Below, in pieces: positions 1 through 9,765 of a stretch of 64,000 nt of DNA. The notes below the pieces were generated by a model. That model was not told where the DNA came from. It worked only from the letters and a program-made list of their open reading frames with translations, and did no database searches. Positions within the stretch are counted from its first letter, which is position 1. Each line of letters opens with the position of its first letter. Origin of the DNA: Streptomyces cyaneofuscatus (lineage in GTDB: Bacteria > Actinomycetota > Actinomycetes > Streptomycetales > Streptomycetaceae). The position numbers were made by a program, and so were the translations under genes. The stretch lies in contig NZ_JOEM01000001.1 of assembly GCF_000718135.1 (NCBI RefSeq), forward strand, positions 682,001 to 746,000, read 5' to 3'.

Positions 1-2693
1 GGGGTGCCGTCCTCCAGGAACGGCATGTCCTCGATCGGCAGGATCTTCGAGATGACGCCCTTGTTGCCGTGACGGCCGGCGAGCTTGTCACCATCGGTGA
101 TCTTGCGCTTCTGCGCGACGTAGACGCGGACCAGCTGGTTCACGCCCGGCGGCAGCTCGTCGCCCTCTTCGCGGTCGAAGACGCGGACGCCGATGACCTT
201 GCCGATCTCACCGTGCGGCACCTTCAGCGAGGTGTCGCGCACCTCGCGCGCCTTCTCACCGAAGATCGCGCGGAGCAGGCGCTCCTCGGGGGTCAGCTCG
301 GTCTCACCCTTGGGCGTGACCTTGCCGACGAGGATGTCACCGGCGACGACCTCGGCACCGATCCGGATGATGCCGCGCTCGTCGAGGTCGGCGAGGACCT
401 CTTCGGAGACGTTCGGGATGTCCCGGGTGATCTCCTCCGGGCCGAGCTTGGTGTCACGGGCGTCGACCTCGTGCTCCTCGATGTGGATCGAGGAGAGGAC
501 GTCGTCCTGCACGAGGCGCTGCGACAGGATGATCGCGTCCTCGTAGTTGTGACCCTCCCACGGCATGAACGCCACGAGGAGGTTCTTGCCGAGGGCCATC
601 TCACCGTTCTCGGTGGCCGGGCCGTCGGCGAGGACCTGGTCGGCGATGATCCGGTCGCCCTCGGAGACGACGACCTTCTGGTTGACCGAGGTGCCCTGGT
701 TGGAGCGCATGAACTTGGCGATGCGGTACGTGGTGTACGTGCCGTCGTCGTTCGTGACGGTGATGTAGTCCGCGGAGACCTCCTGGACCACACCGTCCTT
801 CTCGGCCTTGAGCACGTCACCGGCGTCGGTGGCGCAGCGGTACTCCATGCCGGTGCCGACGAGCGGGGCCTCCGACTTGATGAGCGGCACCGCCTGCCGC
901 ATCATGTTCGCGCCCATGAGGGCACGGTTGGCGTCGTCGTGCTCCAGGAAGGGGATCATCGCGGTGGCGACGGACACCATCTGGCGCGGCGAGACGTCCA
1001 TGTAGTCGACGTCCGTGCCGGGCACGTAGTCGACCTCTCCGCCACGACGGCGGACCAGGACGCGGGGCTCGGTGAAGCGCAGCTCCTCGGAGAGGATCGC
1101 GTTCGCCTGGGCGATGACGAAGCGGTCCTCCTCGTCGGCCGTGATGTAGTCGACGTCGTCGGTGACCTGGCCGTCGACGACCTTGCGGTACGGCGTCTCG
1201 ATGAAGCCGAACGCGTTGACGCGGCCGTACGAGGCGAGCGAACCGATCAGGCCGATGTTCGGGCCTTCAGGGGTCTCGATCGGACACATGCGCCCATAGT
1301 GGGACGGGTGCACGTCACGGACCTCGAAGCCGGCCCGCTCACGGGAGAGACCACCCGGGCCAAGAGCCGACAGACGGCGCTTGTGGGTGAGACCCGACAG
1401 CGGGTTGTTCTGGTCCATGAACTGCGACAGCTGGCTGGTGCCGAAGAACTCCTTGATGGAGGCGACGACCGGCCGGATGTTGATCAGGGTCTGCGGGGTG
1501 ATCGCCTCGACGTCCTGGGTCGTCATGCGCTCACGCACGACGCGCTCCATCCGCGCCAGGCCCGTACGGACCTGGTTCTGGATGAGCTCGCCGACGTTGC
1601 GCAGACGACGGTTGCCGAAGTGGTCGATGTCGTCGGTCTCGACGACGATCTCCCGGCCCGACTCACCGATCGTCTCGGTCTCACCGGCGTGCAGCTTGAC
1701 CAGGTACTTGATGGTCGCGATGACGTCGTCGGTGGTGAGCACCCCGGCGTCCAGCGGCTCATCGGCGCCGAGCTTCTTGTTCACCTTGTAGCGGCCGACC
1801 TTCGCGAGGTCGTAGCGCTTCGGGTTGAAGTAGAGGTTCTCGAGCAGCGTCTGAGCGGCCTCGCGCGTGGGCGGCTCGCCCGGGCGCAGCTTGCGGTAGA
1901 TGTCGAGCAGCGCGTCGTCCTGGCCCTGGGTGTGGTCCTTCTCCAGGGTGGCGCGCATCGACTCGTACTCGCCGAACTCCTCGAGGATCTGCTCGGTGCT
2001 CCAGCCGAGAGCCTTCAGGAGGACGGTGACGGACTGCTTGCGCTTGCGGTCGATACGGACACCGACCATGTCGCGCTTGTCGATCTCCATCTCCAGCCAG
2101 GCACCCCGGGAAGGGATGATCTTGGCGGAGAAGATGTCCTTGTCGGACGTCTTGTCGATGGAGGAGTCGAAGTAGACACCCGGCGAGCGGACCAGCTGCG
2201 ACACGACGACACGCTCGGTGCCGTTGATGACGAAGGTGCCCTTGTTGGTCATGAGCGGGAAGTCGCCCATGAAGACCGTCTGGGACTTGATCTCGCCGGT
2301 CTCGTTGTTGGTGAACTCGGCCGTGACGAAGAGCGGCGCGGCGAACGTGAAGTCGCGCTCCTTGCACTCGTCGATCGAGTTCTTCGGGGGCTCGAAGCGG
2401 TGGTCGCGGAACGTAAGCGACATCGACCCGGAGAAGTCCTCGATCGGTGAGATCTCCTCGAAGATCTCCTCCAGGCCGGACTTGGTGGGGACGTCTTGTC
2501 CACTGTCCAGAGCAGCCTCGACGCGAGCCTTCCAGGCGGCGTTGCCGAGGAGCCAGTCAAAGCTCTCGGTCTGCAGCGCGAGGAGGTTCGGAACCTCGAG
2601 GGGCTCCTTGATCTTTGCAAAAGAGATGCGCAGCGGGGCGGTGCTGGCACCGTTGTTCGTATTCGCGGTCGAGGCGTTGCGCGAGGCGGCCAA
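1..2693 (-). CDS. rpoB: DNA-directed RNA polymerase beta subunit (5' part, runs off window)
   Basis: This encodes the beta subunit of RNA polymerase, which forms half of the catalytic cleft and the rifampicin pocket. The minus strand is open from 2693 to the window edge, giving 897 codons of a protein usually near 1160 residues, so the C-terminal quarter lies outside. The rifampicin region is visible ([19 protein letters not shown], then [13 protein letters not shown]). The start chosen is TTG at 2691-2693, giving MAASRNAST, because GGAAGGA lies seven bases upstream (2702-2708) and the next in-frame starts would remove conserved N-terminal sequence. The gene follows rplL but has its own promoter about 180 bases upstream. 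Confidence 0.97.
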   Translation of the reverse strand, partial: MAASRNASTANTNNGASTAPLRISFAKIKEPLEVPNLLALQTESFDWLLGNAAWKARVEAALDSGQDVPTKSGLEEIFEEISPIEDFSGSMSLTFRDHRFEPPKNSIDECKERDFTFAAPLFVTAEFTNNETGEIKSQTVFMGDFPLMTNKGTFVINGTERVVVSQLVRSPGVYFDSSIDKTSDKDIFSAKIIPSRGAWLEMEIDKRDMVGVRIDRKRKQSVTVLLKALGWSTEQILEEFGEYESMRATLEKDHTQGQDDALLDIYRKLRPGEPPTREAAQTLLENLYFNPKRYDLAKVGRYKVNKKLGADEPLDAGVLTTDDVIATIKYLVKLHAGETETIGESGREIVVETDDIDHFGNRRLRNVGELIQNQVRTGLARMERVVRERMTTQDVEAITPQTLINIRPVVASIKEFFGTSQLSQFMDQNNPLSGLTHKRRLSALGPGGLSRERAGFEVRDVHPSHYGRMCPIETPEGPNIGLIGSLASYGRVNAFGFIETPYRKVVDGQVTDDVDYITADEEDRFVIAQANAILSEELRFTEPRVLVRRRGGEVDYVPGTDVDYMDVSPRQMVSVATAMIPFLEHDDANRALMGANMMRQAVPLIKSEAPLVGTGMEYRCATDAGDVLKAEKDGVVQEVSADYITVTNDDGTYTTYRIAKFMRSNQGTSVNQKVVVSEGDRIIADQVLADGPATENGEMALGKNLLVAFMPWEGHNYEDAIILSQRLVQDDVLSSIHIEEHEVDARDTKLGPEEITRDIPNVSEEVLADLDERGIIRIGAEVVAGDILVGKVTPKGETELTPEERLLRAIFGEKAREVRDTSLKVPHGEIGKVIGVRVFDREEGDELPPGVNQLVRVYVAQKRKITDGDKLAGRHGNKGVISKILPIEDMPFLEDGT

Positions 2694-2870
2694 GAGGGGG
2701 TCCTTCCGAGGGCTCGGACTCACTACGCGCGTACCGGTCCCACATTGGACATCCAGACACACCGTCCCGAATCGGCCCCAAAAGGCCGGCTCGGAGAGGA
2801 TCTGTCATCGATGCTCAAAGCGTGGGTATGCCCCTGGTGACGGGCAGGAGGCAGCTAACAGGCAGCGCAA
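2694..2870 (-). other. rpoB 5' untranslated leader
   Basis: About 177 bases separate the predicted transcription start near 2870 from the TTG start of rpoB. The only element I can name is the ribosome binding site GGAAGGA at 2702-2708. I see no open frame worth calling. The rest of the 624-base rplL-rpoB gap (2906-3232) is GC-rich without a gene or strong repeat, apart from the terminator-like hairpin at 3233-3270. Confidence 0.5.
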
Positions 2871-2876
2871 AGGGTC

Positions 2877-2905
2877 AGTGTAGCCAAGCGGCACACTGAT
2901 GTCCA
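2877..2905 (-). promoter_or_regulatory. Sigma-70 type promoter of rpoB
   Basis: Read on the minus strand, a TGGACA -35 box (2900-2905) and a TACACT -10 box (2877-2882) are separated by exactly 17 bases. This is a good match to the principal-sigma (HrdB) consensus TTGACA-N17-TAnnnT. It would let rpoB-rpoC be expressed independently of the upstream rplJL unit. Inferred from sequence only. Confidence 0.7.
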
Positions 2906-3232
2906 GTCGGGGTTCTCAGAGACCCACGTTGCTCTCAACAGCTGTTCTCAACTACCTGTGTGGTTAGGCCCTCGCGCGGGGTGCGCTCTTCTTTACTGCC
3001 CTCTTCACTCTCGATCCATGCCTCGGATACGGATCGAAGTGATGACGCGTCCTGAGAATTGCGCGCCTCGTGCCGTTCGTCAAGGCCCACCGGTCCGGAC
3101 GGGCCCCCAGGGGCTCGCTCCGACCGCCCCCGGGAAGCCCTCAGGAGGCCCCTGGGCGCCCCTCCAGAGGCGCACGGCGAAGATCACCCTACTCGCCGAC
3201 GGCGGAAGAGCAAGGCAGCCGCCACGGGTACG

Positions 3233-3270
3233 CCGAAGGGCGACCACCCGGATGGGTGATCGCCCTTCGG
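3233..3270 (-). terminator. Hairpin after rplL, partial terminator or attenuator
   Basis: Two 17-base arms (3233-3249 and 3254-3270) pair with a single mismatch around a four-base loop, starting about 50 bases after the rplL stop. No T-run follows on the minus strand. In other bacteria a partial terminator sits between rplL and rpoB and sets the ratio of ribosomal protein to polymerase transcripts. That role is inferred here. Confidence 0.7.
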
Positions 3271-3317
3271 TACGGGCGCGTGACGCGCCCGAGGGGAGTC
3301 CGCGGACTCCCGGAGTG

Positions 3318-3701
3318 TTACTTGACCTCGACGGAAGCGCCGGCGGCCTTGAGGGACTCGGCAGCCTTCTCGGCGGCCTCCTTGGCGACCTTCTCGAGGA
3401 CCGGCTTCGGGGTGCCGTCGACGAGGTCCTTGGCCTCCTTGAGACCCAGCGAGGTCAGCTCACGCACGACCTTGATGACCTGGATCTTCTTCTCGCCGGC
3501 ACCGGTGAGGATGACGTCGAACTCGTCCTGCTCCTCAGCGGCCTCGGCAACGGCGCCCGGGCCGGCCGGACCGGCGACGGCGACGGCCGCGGCGGCGGTG
3601 ACGTCGAACTTCTCCTCGAAGGCCTTCACGAACTCGGAGAGCTCGATGAGGGTCATCTCTTCGAACTGCGCGAGCAGGTCGTCCTGGGACAGCTTCGCCA
3701 T
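3318..3701 (-). CDS. rplL: 50S ribosomal protein L7/L12
   Basis: This 127-residue acidic protein forms the flexible ribosomal stalk that recruits translation GTPases. The N-terminal dimerisation domain ([20 protein letters not shown]) is followed by an Ala/Gly/Pro hinge near residues 38-55. The C-terminal factor-binding domain contains the conserved [20 protein letters not shown] stretch. Length matches the family. The start is ATG at 3701 with GGAAGGA just upstream. It lies 84 bases downstream of rplJ, the usual L10-L12 pair, and is followed by a strong hairpin. Confidence 0.97.
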   Translation of the reverse strand: MAKLSQDDLLAQFEEMTLIELSEFVKAFEEKFDVTAAAAVAVAGPAGPGAVAEAAEEQDEFDVILTGAGEKKIQVIKVVRELTSLGLKEAKDLVDGTPKPVLEKVAKEAAEKAAESLKAAGASVEVK

Positions 3702-3785
3702 GATAGGCGTCCTTCCACTATTCGGCAGGTGCCGGATGTATATGTCGGCGGGCGTACGTGGAGCCCGCTGGACCGCTGAGCGAAA

Positions 3786-4343
3786 TTACTCGGCGGCCTC
3801 GGCGGGAGCCGGAGTACCGGCACCGCCCTGCTCTTCCTTCTTGGCACGAAGAGCTTCCGCGGTGCGGACGAACTTGGAGGGCAGGGCCTGGAAGACCTGC
3901 GCCGCCTGCGTCTGCTTGCCCTTGAAAGCACCGGCCAGCTTGGAGAGCAGAACCTCGCGGGACTCGAGGTCCGCGAGCTTCTTGATCTCATCGGCGGACA
4001 GCGCCTTACCGTCAAGGACACCGCCCTTGATGATGAGGTTGGGGTTGTCCTTGGCGAAGTCACGAAGACCCTTCGCCGACTCCACCGGGTCACCGGTGAC
4101 GAAGGCAACCGCCGTCGGACCCGAGAACAGGTCGTCCAGCGTGTCGATCCCGGCCTCGTTGGCCGCAATCTTGGTCAGCGTGTTCTTCACCACGGCGTAC
4201 TGGGCGTTCTCACCGAGCGAACGACGCAGCGTCTTGAGCTGCGCCACGGTGAGACCCCGGTACTCGGTCAGCACGGCGGCGTTCGAGCTGCGGAACTGGT
4301 CCGCGAGCTCGGCTACCGCGGCAGCCTTGTCGGGCCTTGCCAT
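3786..4343 (-). CDS. rplJ: 50S ribosomal protein L10
   Basis: L10 anchors the L7/L12 dimers on the large subunit and, in complex with them, represses its own translation. The chosen start is ATG at 4341-4343 ([20 protein letters not shown]), preceded by GGAAGGAGG with a nine-base gap. A longer frame reaching 4415 would run through the structured leader and is not used. The product is 185 residues, slightly above the usual 165-176, with an acidic Ala/Pro tail ([13 protein letters not shown]) accounting for the excess. It is cotranscribed with rplL. Confidence 0.96.
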   Translation of the reverse strand: MARPDKAAAVAELADQFRSSNAAVLTEYRGLTVAQLKTLRRSLGENAQYAVVKNTLTKIAANEAGIDTLDDLFSGPTAVAFVTGDPVESAKGLRDFAKDNPNLIIKGGVLDGKALSADEIKKLADLESREVLLSKLAGAFKGKQTQAAQVFQALPSKFVRTAEALRAKKEEQGGAGTPAPAEAAE

Positions 4344-4557
4344 GAGCGTCGGCCTCCTTCCGGGTGATGAGGACCGCTCAGAAGGGGCCGGGAAAGACGA
4401 AACGCCCCAGCACAAGTGCCAGGGCGCGGCTCGACCGGACAGAGTCCGGGAGCAGTTCCACAGTCACCTGCGCAGGTCGTCCGATCTAGCGGAACCTTCG
4501 GTCACTGTCCCTCTGACGAGAGCGCAGCGACGACCAGCGGTCTTTGGCTTCTTGTGG
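4344..4557 (-). promoter_or_regulatory. rplJ mRNA leader, probable L10(L12) autoregulatory region
   Basis: This leader contains a fully paired 11-base stem (4403-4413 with 4416-4426, allowing two G-U pairs), a perfect 6-base hairpin at 4435-4449, and the palindrome ACCTGCGCAGGT at 4466-4477. Bacterial rplJ leaders bind the L10-L12 complex to inhibit translation. The position and folding fit that role, but I cannot confirm the exact Rfam L10-leader consensus by eye. Confidence 0.55.
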
Positions 4558-4587
4558 AGAGTACGCGACCGGGGGCGCGCCGGGCAA
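4558..4587 (-). promoter_or_regulatory. Putative promoter of rplJ-rplL
   Basis: On the minus strand a TTGCCC -35 box (4582-4587) and a TACTCT -10 box (4558-4563) are 18 bases apart. This is an acceptable principal-sigma promoter and would give a leader of about 200 bases before rplJ. It lies just beyond the broken lipoprotein gene's 3' end at 4630. Confidence 0.45.
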
Positions 4588-4629
4588 ATCCGGCGACGCG
4601 CACCCCGGTGCGGGAGGTTTAGGCAGAGG

Positions 4630-5228
4630 TCAGGAGGGCCCGGCGGGGACGCCCCGTACGTCCTCCTGGCCGGCCTTTCTGACGTCCCCCGCGGCCAGGA
4701 GAGCCTTCAGGCCCTGCTCGGGGCGCTGTTCTGCACCCGCTCCTCCAGGGCGTCGCCCGCGGGCCCGCCGAGCTCCGCGAGGTCCTGGTGGGCGTACCGG
4801 ACCCAGCGCCTGCCCCCGACGGTCGCCGCGAAGGCCTCGCCCATGTCGGCGTAGTACTCGTCCTGGAGATAGCGGGCCCGCACCGATCCGTCGCCGCCGC
4901 CCTGCTTCAGGGCCTTGGCCATGGTGCCGCCGGTGTACGTGAGGGTGAGCGAGTCCGTCAGGCCGTCGGACCAGCCGACGGTCCCCGTCTGCTTCATGGA
5001 GACGGTGTCGCCCATCTCGGTGGTGCCCTCGATCCGGGCCGACCGCACGGTGCCGGTCCTCTTCCGGATCTGCTGGAGCGCCGTCACCGAGCCGGCGTCG
5101 GCCACGCCTGCGCCCGTCGGCTTCCCCGCCGTACCGGAGCCGCCGCCTCCGCCGCTGCAGGCCGCCACCGACAGCAGGGCCGCCAGGGCGGCCCCCGTAC
5201 CCACGCGCCGTGACGTGCTCGTCCTCAT
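4630..5228 (-). pseudogene. Decayed lipoprotein gene between rplA and rplJ (frameshift and 3' truncation)
   Basis: The N-terminal part reads MRTSTSRRVGTGAALAALL followed by a lipobox (SVAAC) and a Gly-rich linker, which is a typical secreted lipoprotein. Near 4706-4720 the frame ends in a stop after QNSAPSRA. The coding sense continues one base out of phase as EQGLKALLAAGDVRKAGQED until a stop at 4630. Streptomycetes usually carry one or two lipoprotein genes here that are considerably longer (recalled from the SCO4650-4651 region). The locus therefore appears both frameshifted and cut short. A sequencing error could explain the frameshift but not the missing C-terminal half. Confidence 0.7.
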
Positions 5229-5284
5229 CCGGCCCGCCCACCCCTCGTCGTGATCCCCGTGGATCATCTCCTCCGGATACGAGG

Positions 5285-5319
5285 ACGGGCCCCGCACCTC
5301 GAAAGGTTGCGGGGCCCGT
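5285..5319 (-). terminator. Terminator after rplA
   Basis: A 15-base arm (5285-5299) pairs with 5304-5319 with one bulged base and a four-base loop, 48 bases after the rplA stop. There is no U-tract, which is common for terminators in high-GC actinobacteria. Confidence 0.7.
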
Positions 5320-5366
5320 TCACACAGTGCACGCGTACGACGCGGCTACCGGGTGAGCATGGTGGC

Positions 5367-6089
5367 TCAGACGGCGGCCGGGTCCTCCTCGACGAGGAGG
5401 TTGCGGGTGCGGTTGGCGTCCAGCGGGATGCCGGGGCCCATCGTGGTGGCCAGGGTGGCCTTCTTGATGTAGCGGCCCTTGGCGGCGGACGGCTTCAGAC
5501 GGAGGATCTCGTCCAGCGCCGCTGCGTAGTTCTCCACCAGCTTGGTCTCGTCGAAGGAGACCTTGCCGATGATGAAGTGCAGGTTCGAGTGCTTGTCGAC
5601 GCGGAACTCGATCTTGCCGCCCTTGATGTCGTTGACAGCCTTCACGACGTCGGGGGTGACGGTGCCGGTCTTCGGGTTCGGCATCAGACCACGCGGACCG
5701 AGCACGCGGCCCAGGCGGCCGACCTTGCCCATGAGGTCCGGGGTGGCGACGACGGCGTCGAAGTCCAGACGGCCCTTGGCCACCTCGTCGATGAGCTCGT
5801 CGGCGCCGACGATGTCGGCTCCGGCGGCTTCCGCGGCCGCAGCACGGTCACCGGTCGCGAAGACCAGGACCCGGGCGGTCTTGCCGGTGCCGTGCGGGAG
5901 GTTCACGGTGCCGCGGACCATCTGGTCGGCCTTGCGCGGGTCGACACCCAGCGCGAAGGCGACCTCGACGGTGCCGTCGAACTTCGTGGACGAGGTGTCC
6001 TTGGCGAGACGGACGGCCTCGAGCGGGGCGTAGGTACGCGCCCGGTCGACCTTGGCGTCCGCAGCGCGGAGGTTCTTGCTGCGCTTCAC
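5367..6089 (-). CDS. rplA: 50S ribosomal protein L1
   Basis: L1 binds 23S rRNA at the mobile stalk that releases deacylated tRNA, and in many bacteria represses its own operon. The product is 240 residues, the family length, with the conserved features NLPHGTGK, the [20 protein letters not shown] stretch and [17 protein letters not shown]. The start is ATG at 6089 ([13 protein letters not shown]). It follows rplK by 80 bases, forming the standard L11-L1 operon, and is closed by a strong hairpin. Confidence 0.97.
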   Translation of the reverse strand: MKRSKNLRAADAKVDRARTYAPLEAVRLAKDTSSTKFDGTVEVAFALGVDPRKADQMVRGTVNLPHGTGKTARVLVFATGDRAAAAEAAGADIVGADELIDEVAKGRLDFDAVVATPDLMGKVGRLGRVLGPRGLMPNPKTGTVTPDVVKAVNDIKGGKIEFRVDKHSNLHFIIGKVSFDETKLVENYAAALDEILRLKPSAAKGRYIKKATLATTMGPGIPLDANRTRNLLVEEDPAAV

Positions 6090-6169
6090 TTCTACTCCTG
6101 TGGTTTCAGAGTGTGGAGTCGTGGTGCGGACCAGCGCTTGGTCCTACCACTGAGGGCTACGGGGCTGAA

Positions 6170-6604
6170 TCAGCCTTCGACCGTGATGCCCATGGAACGG
6201 GCGGTGCCGGCAATGATCTTCGACGCGGCGTCGAGGTCATTGGCGTTCAGGTCGGGGAGCTTCGTCGTGGCGATCTCGCGGACCTGGGCGGCCGTCAGCT
6301 TGGCGACCTTGGTCTTGTGCGGCTCGCCGGAGCCCTTGTCCACACCCGCGGCCTTGAGGATCAGCTTGGCGGCCGGCGGAGTCTTCGTGATGAAGGTGAA
6401 GGAGCGGTCCTCGTAGACCGTGATCTCCACCGGCACGACCATGCCACGCTGCGACTCGGTCGCGGCGTTGTAGGCCTTGCAGAACTCCATGATGTTGACG
6501 CCGTGCTGACCGAGCGCGGGGCCGACCGGCGGGGCCGGGTTCGCCGCACCGGCGTTGATCTGGAGCTTGATAAGCCCCGTGACCTTCTTCTTCTTGGGAG
6601 GCAT
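6170..6604 (-). CDS. rplK: 50S ribosomal protein L11
   Basis: L11 forms the GTPase-associated centre with 23S rRNA, is the target region of thiostrepton-type antibiotics, and is needed for RelA activation. The 144-residue product begins [19 protein letters not shown] and contains the Pro-rich N-domain [20 protein letters not shown] and the C-domain segment SMGITVEG. The start at 6604 has GGAGAGAGC upstream. It is the first gene of the L11-L1 operon, downstream of the nusG terminator and a candidate promoter. Confidence 0.97.
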
Positions 6605-6674
6605 TGCTCTCTCCGGGTCCTATGAGAGTGTTTCGCCGCCAATTCCGGTCATCCGGATGGAGGCATACCGCACA

Positions 6675-6702
6675 ACGATAACGGGTATAGCTGTGCGACC
6701 AA
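6675..6702 (-). promoter_or_regulatory. Putative promoter of rplK-rplA
   Basis: Minus-strand TTGGTC (6697-6702) and TATCGT (6675-6680) are 16 bases apart, immediately after the nusG terminator T-run and 70 bases before rplK. The spacing is slightly short. The location between a strong terminator and a ribosomal gene supports the call. Confidence 0.4.
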
Positions 6703-6750
6703 AAACCCAGCAGGTCAGAGCGGCCGCGAAGCCCCTCTGACCTGCTGGGT
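6700..6750 (-). terminator. Intrinsic terminator after nusG
   Basis: A perfect 16-base stem (6735-6750 with 6705-6720) around a 14-base loop is followed on the minus strand by five T residues (6701-6705). This is the clearest rho-independent terminator in the window. It separates secE-nusG from rplK-rplA. Confidence 0.9.
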
Positions 6751-6779
6751 AGGCATGTGTCCAGAAACCGGCGTAAGCG

Positions 6780-7670
6780 CTAGTTCTTCTGGATCTGGTC
6801 GAAGCTGAGCTCGACGGGGGTCTCGCGGCCGAAGATCTCGACGAGGCCCTTGACCTTCTTCGAGTCGGCGTTGATCTCGTTGATCGTGGCCTGCAGCGTG
6901 GCGAACGGGCCGTCGGTGACGGTGACCGAGTCGCCCACCTCGAAGTCCAGCACCTGGACCTCGACCTTGCGGGACGGAGCCGGCTTGCCCTCGGCCTCGG
7001 CGGCCTCGCGGGCGGCCTTCTCCTCGGCCTCCGGGGCGAGCATCTTGACGATCTCGTCCAGGGTCAGCGGGTACGGGTCGTAGGCGTTGCCCACGAAGCC
7101 GGTGACGCCCGGCGTGTTCCGCACGACGCCCCAGGACTCGTTCGTCAGGTCCATGCGCACCAGCACGTAGCCGGGGAGCTTGTTCTGCCGGACGTTCTTG
7201 CGCTCGCCGTTCTTGATCTGGACGATTTCCTCTTCAGGCACCTCGGCCTGATAGATGAACTCCTCCACGTTGAGCGAGACGGCGCGCTGCTCCAGGTTGG
7301 CCTTCACGCGCTTCTCGTAACCGGCGTACGTGTGGATGACGTACCACTCGCCGGGGAGGGTGCGCAGCTCGTCGCGCAGGGCGGTGACGGGGTCGACGGG
7401 GGCGGCCGGCCCGGCCTCTTCCTCGTCCGCTTCGTCCGCGCTCTCGTCGTCGGCCTCGGCCTCGACGGCCTCTTCGGCGACCTCGGCGTCTTCGTCGGCC
7501 TCGATCGTCTCGTCGGCGACGGCGTCCACAGCGGTCTCGGTGGCCTCGTCGGCCTCGGCCTGATCGGCCTTCTCGGAATCAGCAGCCTCAACGATGCCGA
7601 GCTCGTCCTTGGCGGACTCGAAGGCGCCAGCCTCGGGCTCGACGGCGTCGTTCAGGTTCGGGTCAGACAC
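6780..7670 (-). CDS. nusG: Transcription termination/antitermination factor NusG
   Basis: NusG binds RNA polymerase, suppresses pausing and links it to Rho or ribosomal S10. The product is 296 residues. About 110 residues of acidic Ala/Glu/Asp sequence come first, as is typical of streptomycetes. The NGN domain starts at [20 protein letters not shown] and contains [12 protein letters not shown] and [14 protein letters not shown]-terminal KOW domain follows ([15 protein letters not shown]). The start is GTG at 7668-7670 ([13 protein letters not shown]); the frame extends upstream but only through non-conserved sequence. It is cotranscribed with secE, 73 bases away. Confidence 0.96.
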   Translation of the reverse strand: MSDPNLNDAVEPEAGAFESAKDELGIVEAADSEKADQAEADEATETAVDAVADETIEADEDAEVAEEAVEAEADDESADEADEEEAGPAAPVDPVTALRDELRTLPGEWYVIHTYAGYEKRVKANLEQRAVSLNVEEFIYQAEVPEEEIVQIKNGERKNVRQNKLPGYVLVRMDLTNESWGVVRNTPGVTGFVGNAYDPYPLTLDEIVKMLAPEAEEKAAREAAEAEGKPAPSRKVEVQVLDFEVGDSVTVTDGPFATLQATINEINADSKKVKGLVEIFGRETPVELSFDQIQKN

Positions 7671-7743
7671 GATGGCTGCTTCTTCCTGGATACAAAGGGG
7701 TGGAACATGCGGTGGGGGCGCCGGTCGGACGCCTTCCGCCGGC

Positions 7744-8031
7744 TCAGCCGAAGACGTACTTGATGACCCGCGCGAACCCCATGTCAAGAACGGTAACAAG
7801 ACCAATCATGACAACGACGAACACAATCACCACACTGGTGTATGTCGTCAGCTGGCTGCGAGTCGGCCAGACAACCTTACGGAGTTCGGCGACGATCTGG
7901 CGGTAGAACAGCGCGAGACGGCCCAGAGGACCCTTCTTGCCGCGCTTGCCGCCCTTCCGAGTCTTCTTGCTGGACTCGGGGGATTCATCCTCAGCATCAG
8001 GCATGTCGATGGAGCCCACGGCGTCCGTCAC
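7744..8031 (-). CDS. secE: Preprotein translocase subunit SecE
   Basis: SecE is the essential small clamp subunit of the SecYEG channel in the cytoplasmic membrane. The 95-residue product has a charged cytoplasmic N-terminus with a Lys/Arg-rich patch ([19 protein letters not shown]). The amphipathic signature [20 protein letters not shown] follows, then one transmembrane helix ([19 protein letters not shown]). The GTG start at 8029-8031 gives [16 protein letters not shown], which fits relatives; an internal ATG nine codons later is the alternative. It sits between tRNA-Trp and nusG, the conserved order. Confidence 0.95.
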   Translation of the reverse strand: MTDAVGSIDMPDAEDESPESSKKTRKGGKRGKKGPLGRLALFYRQIVAELRKVVWPTRSQLTTYTSVVIVFVVVMIGLVTVLDMGFARVIKYVFG

Positions 8032-8137
8032 GCTTCTCACCTGATTCCGGGTCGTGGCCGTGCCGCGCCCGGTGGAGCCGCACGGCTGTGCAATGAAGTA
8101 CGTACATGCGCACACATCCTGGCGAAGGAGTGTGTAG

Positions 8138-8210
8138 CAGGGCCGGAGGGACTTGAACCCCCAACCGCTGGTTTTGGAGACCAGTGCTCTACCAATTGAG
8201 CTACGACCCT
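8138..8210 (-). tRNA. trnW: tRNA-Trp (CCA anticodon)
   Basis: The 73-base minus-strand sequence folds into a cloverleaf with a 7-bp acceptor stem (AGGGTCG with GGCCCT, discriminator G), a D-loop, a T-arm with GTTCAAGTC, and anticodon loop CTCCAAA, so the anticodon is CCA. The 3' CCA end is not encoded. Position upstream of secE is conserved in actinobacteria. Confidence 0.95.
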
Positions 8211-8423
8211 TGGTGGTTTCCACCAACCTACCGCATCTTTCCCGGTGCCCGAGTGCGGAAACGGTGTGGCTGGTGAAGGCCAACGACAGGTGAGTGTACG
8301 TGCTCAGGGCCGCTGCGTCGAACAGACAACTACCGACCGGTCCTGCCCGGTTCCCGTCCGAGTCCTGTCCGGTCCCTGAAACCCGTGTGCCGGCGGGTTT
8401 TCCGGTCTGGGAGCATGGGGCCC

Positions 8424-9650
8424 ATGAGCGCTGCAACTTCTCCGTCCGAGCGCCGGGTTTCCGCCCGCATCGGTGCGATCTCCGAGTCCGCGACCCTCGC
8501 CGTCGACGCCAAGGCCAAGGCCCTCAAGGCCGCCGGCCGTCCGGTGATCGGCTTCGGTGCCGGCGAGCCCGACTTCCCGACCCCCGGCTACATCGTCGAC
8601 GCCGCGGTCGAGGCCTGCCGCAACCCGAAGTACCACCGCTACACCCCGGCCGGCGGGCTCCCCGAGCTCAAGGCCGCCATCGCAGAGAAGACGCTGCGGG
8701 ACTCCGGCTACGAGGTCGACGCCGGCCAGATCCTGGTGACCAACGGCGGCAAGCAGGCCATCTACGAGGCCTTCGCGGCGATCCTCGACCCGGGCGACGA
8801 GGTCATCGTCCCCGCCCCGTACTGGACCACCTACCCCGAGTCGATCCGGCTCGCCGGCGGTGTCCCGATCGAGGTCGTCGCCGACGAGACCACCGGCTAC
8901 CGGGTCTCGGTCGAGCAGCTGGAGGCCGCGCGCACGGAGAAGACCAAGGTCGTCCTCTTCGTCTCGCCGTCCAACCCGACCGGCGCCGTCTACAGCGAGG
9001 CCGACGCCGAGGCGATCGGCCGCTGGGCCGTCGAGCACGGCCTGTGGGTCATGACCGACGAGATCTACGAGCACCTCGTCTACGGCGACGCGACGTTCAC
9101 CTCGCTCCCGGCGATCGTGCCGGAGCTGCGCGACAAGTGCATCGTCGTCAACGGCGTCGCCAAGACGTACGCGATGACCGGCTGGCGCGTGGGCTGGATC
9201 ATCGGCCCCAAGGACGTCGTCAAGGCCGCGACCAACCTCCAGTCGCACGCCACCTCCAACGTCTCCAACGTGGCCCAGGTCGCCGCGCTGGCCGCGGTCT
9301 CCGGCCCACTGGACGCCGTCGCGGAGATGCGCACCGCCTTCGACCGCCGCCGCAACCTCATCGTGCGGATGCTCAACGAGATCGACGGCGTGCTCTGCCC
9401 GGAGCCCGAGGGCGCGTTCTACGCCTACCCGTCGGTGAAGGGGCTGCTCGGCAAGGAGATCCGCGGCAAGCGCCCGGCCGACTCGGTCGAGCTCGCCGCC
9501 CTCATCCTGGACGAGGCCGAGGTCGCCGTCGTCCCGGGCGAGGCCTTCGGCACCCCCGGCTACCTCCGCCTCTCCTACGCGCTGGGCGACGACGACCTCA
9601 TCGAGGGCGTCTCCCGGCTCCAGAAGCTGCTGGGCGAGGCCAAGGCCTGA
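8424..9650 (+). CDS. aspC: Aspartate-type aminotransferase, PLP fold type I
   Basis: This 408-residue enzyme transfers the amino group of aspartate (or a related amino acid) to a 2-oxoacid using pyridoxal phosphate. Seen features include the N-terminal substrate motif [12 protein letters not shown], the cofactor-binding segment [11 protein letters not shown], and the lysine region [17 protein letters not shown] with the Schiff-base Lys in AKTYAMTG. The ATG at 8424 ([17 protein letters not shown]) matches relatives; a frame start at 8385 is less likely. It is divergent from tRNA-Trp/secE and followed by a strong terminator. Confidence 0.93.
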   Translation: MSAATSPSERRVSARIGAISESATLAVDAKAKALKAAGRPVIGFGAGEPDFPTPGYIVDAAVEACRNPKYHRYTPAGGLPELKAAIAEKTLRDSGYEVDAGQILVTNGGKQAIYEAFAAILDPGDEVIVPAPYWTTYPESIRLAGGVPIEVVADETTGYRVSVEQLEAARTEKTKVVLFVSPSNPTGAVYSEADAEAIGRWAVEHGLWVMTDEIYEHLVYGDATFTSLPAIVPELRDKCIVVNGVAKTYAMTGWRVGWIIGPKDVVKAATNLQSHATSNVSNVAQVAALAAVSGPLDAVAEMRTAFDRRRNLIVRMLNEIDGVLCPEPEGAFYAYPSVKGLLGKEIRGKRPADSVELAALILDEAEVAVVPGEAFGTPGYLRLSYALGDDDLIEGVSRLQKLLGEAKA

Positions 9651-9666
9651 GAAGCCCGCGAATTGT

Positions 9667-9696
9667 GCCCCCGGCCGCCTCGGCCGGGGGCTCTTT
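9667..9696 (+). terminator. Intrinsic terminator after the aminotransferase gene
   Basis: A perfect 11-base stem (9667-9677 with 9681-9691), loop CCT, followed by TCTTTT. It lies 16 bases after the aspC stop. Confidence 0.9.
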
Positions 9697-9765
9697 TCGT
9701 CTCAGGCCCACTCCAAAGAGGAAAGCGGCTTCCGCTCCGGCCCGCCCGTGCGGCAGGATCTTCAA

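Noticed and set aside
69..2450. 793-codon open frame on the plus strand
   Set aside because: It is exactly antisense to rpoB; the repetitive Asp/Val/Leu/Arg composition is what a high-GC antisense frame produces. No start signal.
4466..4477. ACCTGCGCAGGT palindrome as a repressor operator
   Set aside because: It lies inside the rplJ mRNA leader among other hairpins, so an RNA-structure role is more likely.
3070..4854. 594-codon plus-strand frame across rplL-rplJ
   Set aside because: Antisense to two ribosomal genes and an RNA leader; Ser/Arg-rich composition typical of shadow frames.
5250..6416. 388-codon plus-strand frame
   Set aside because: Antisense to rplA and rplK, which are unmistakable.
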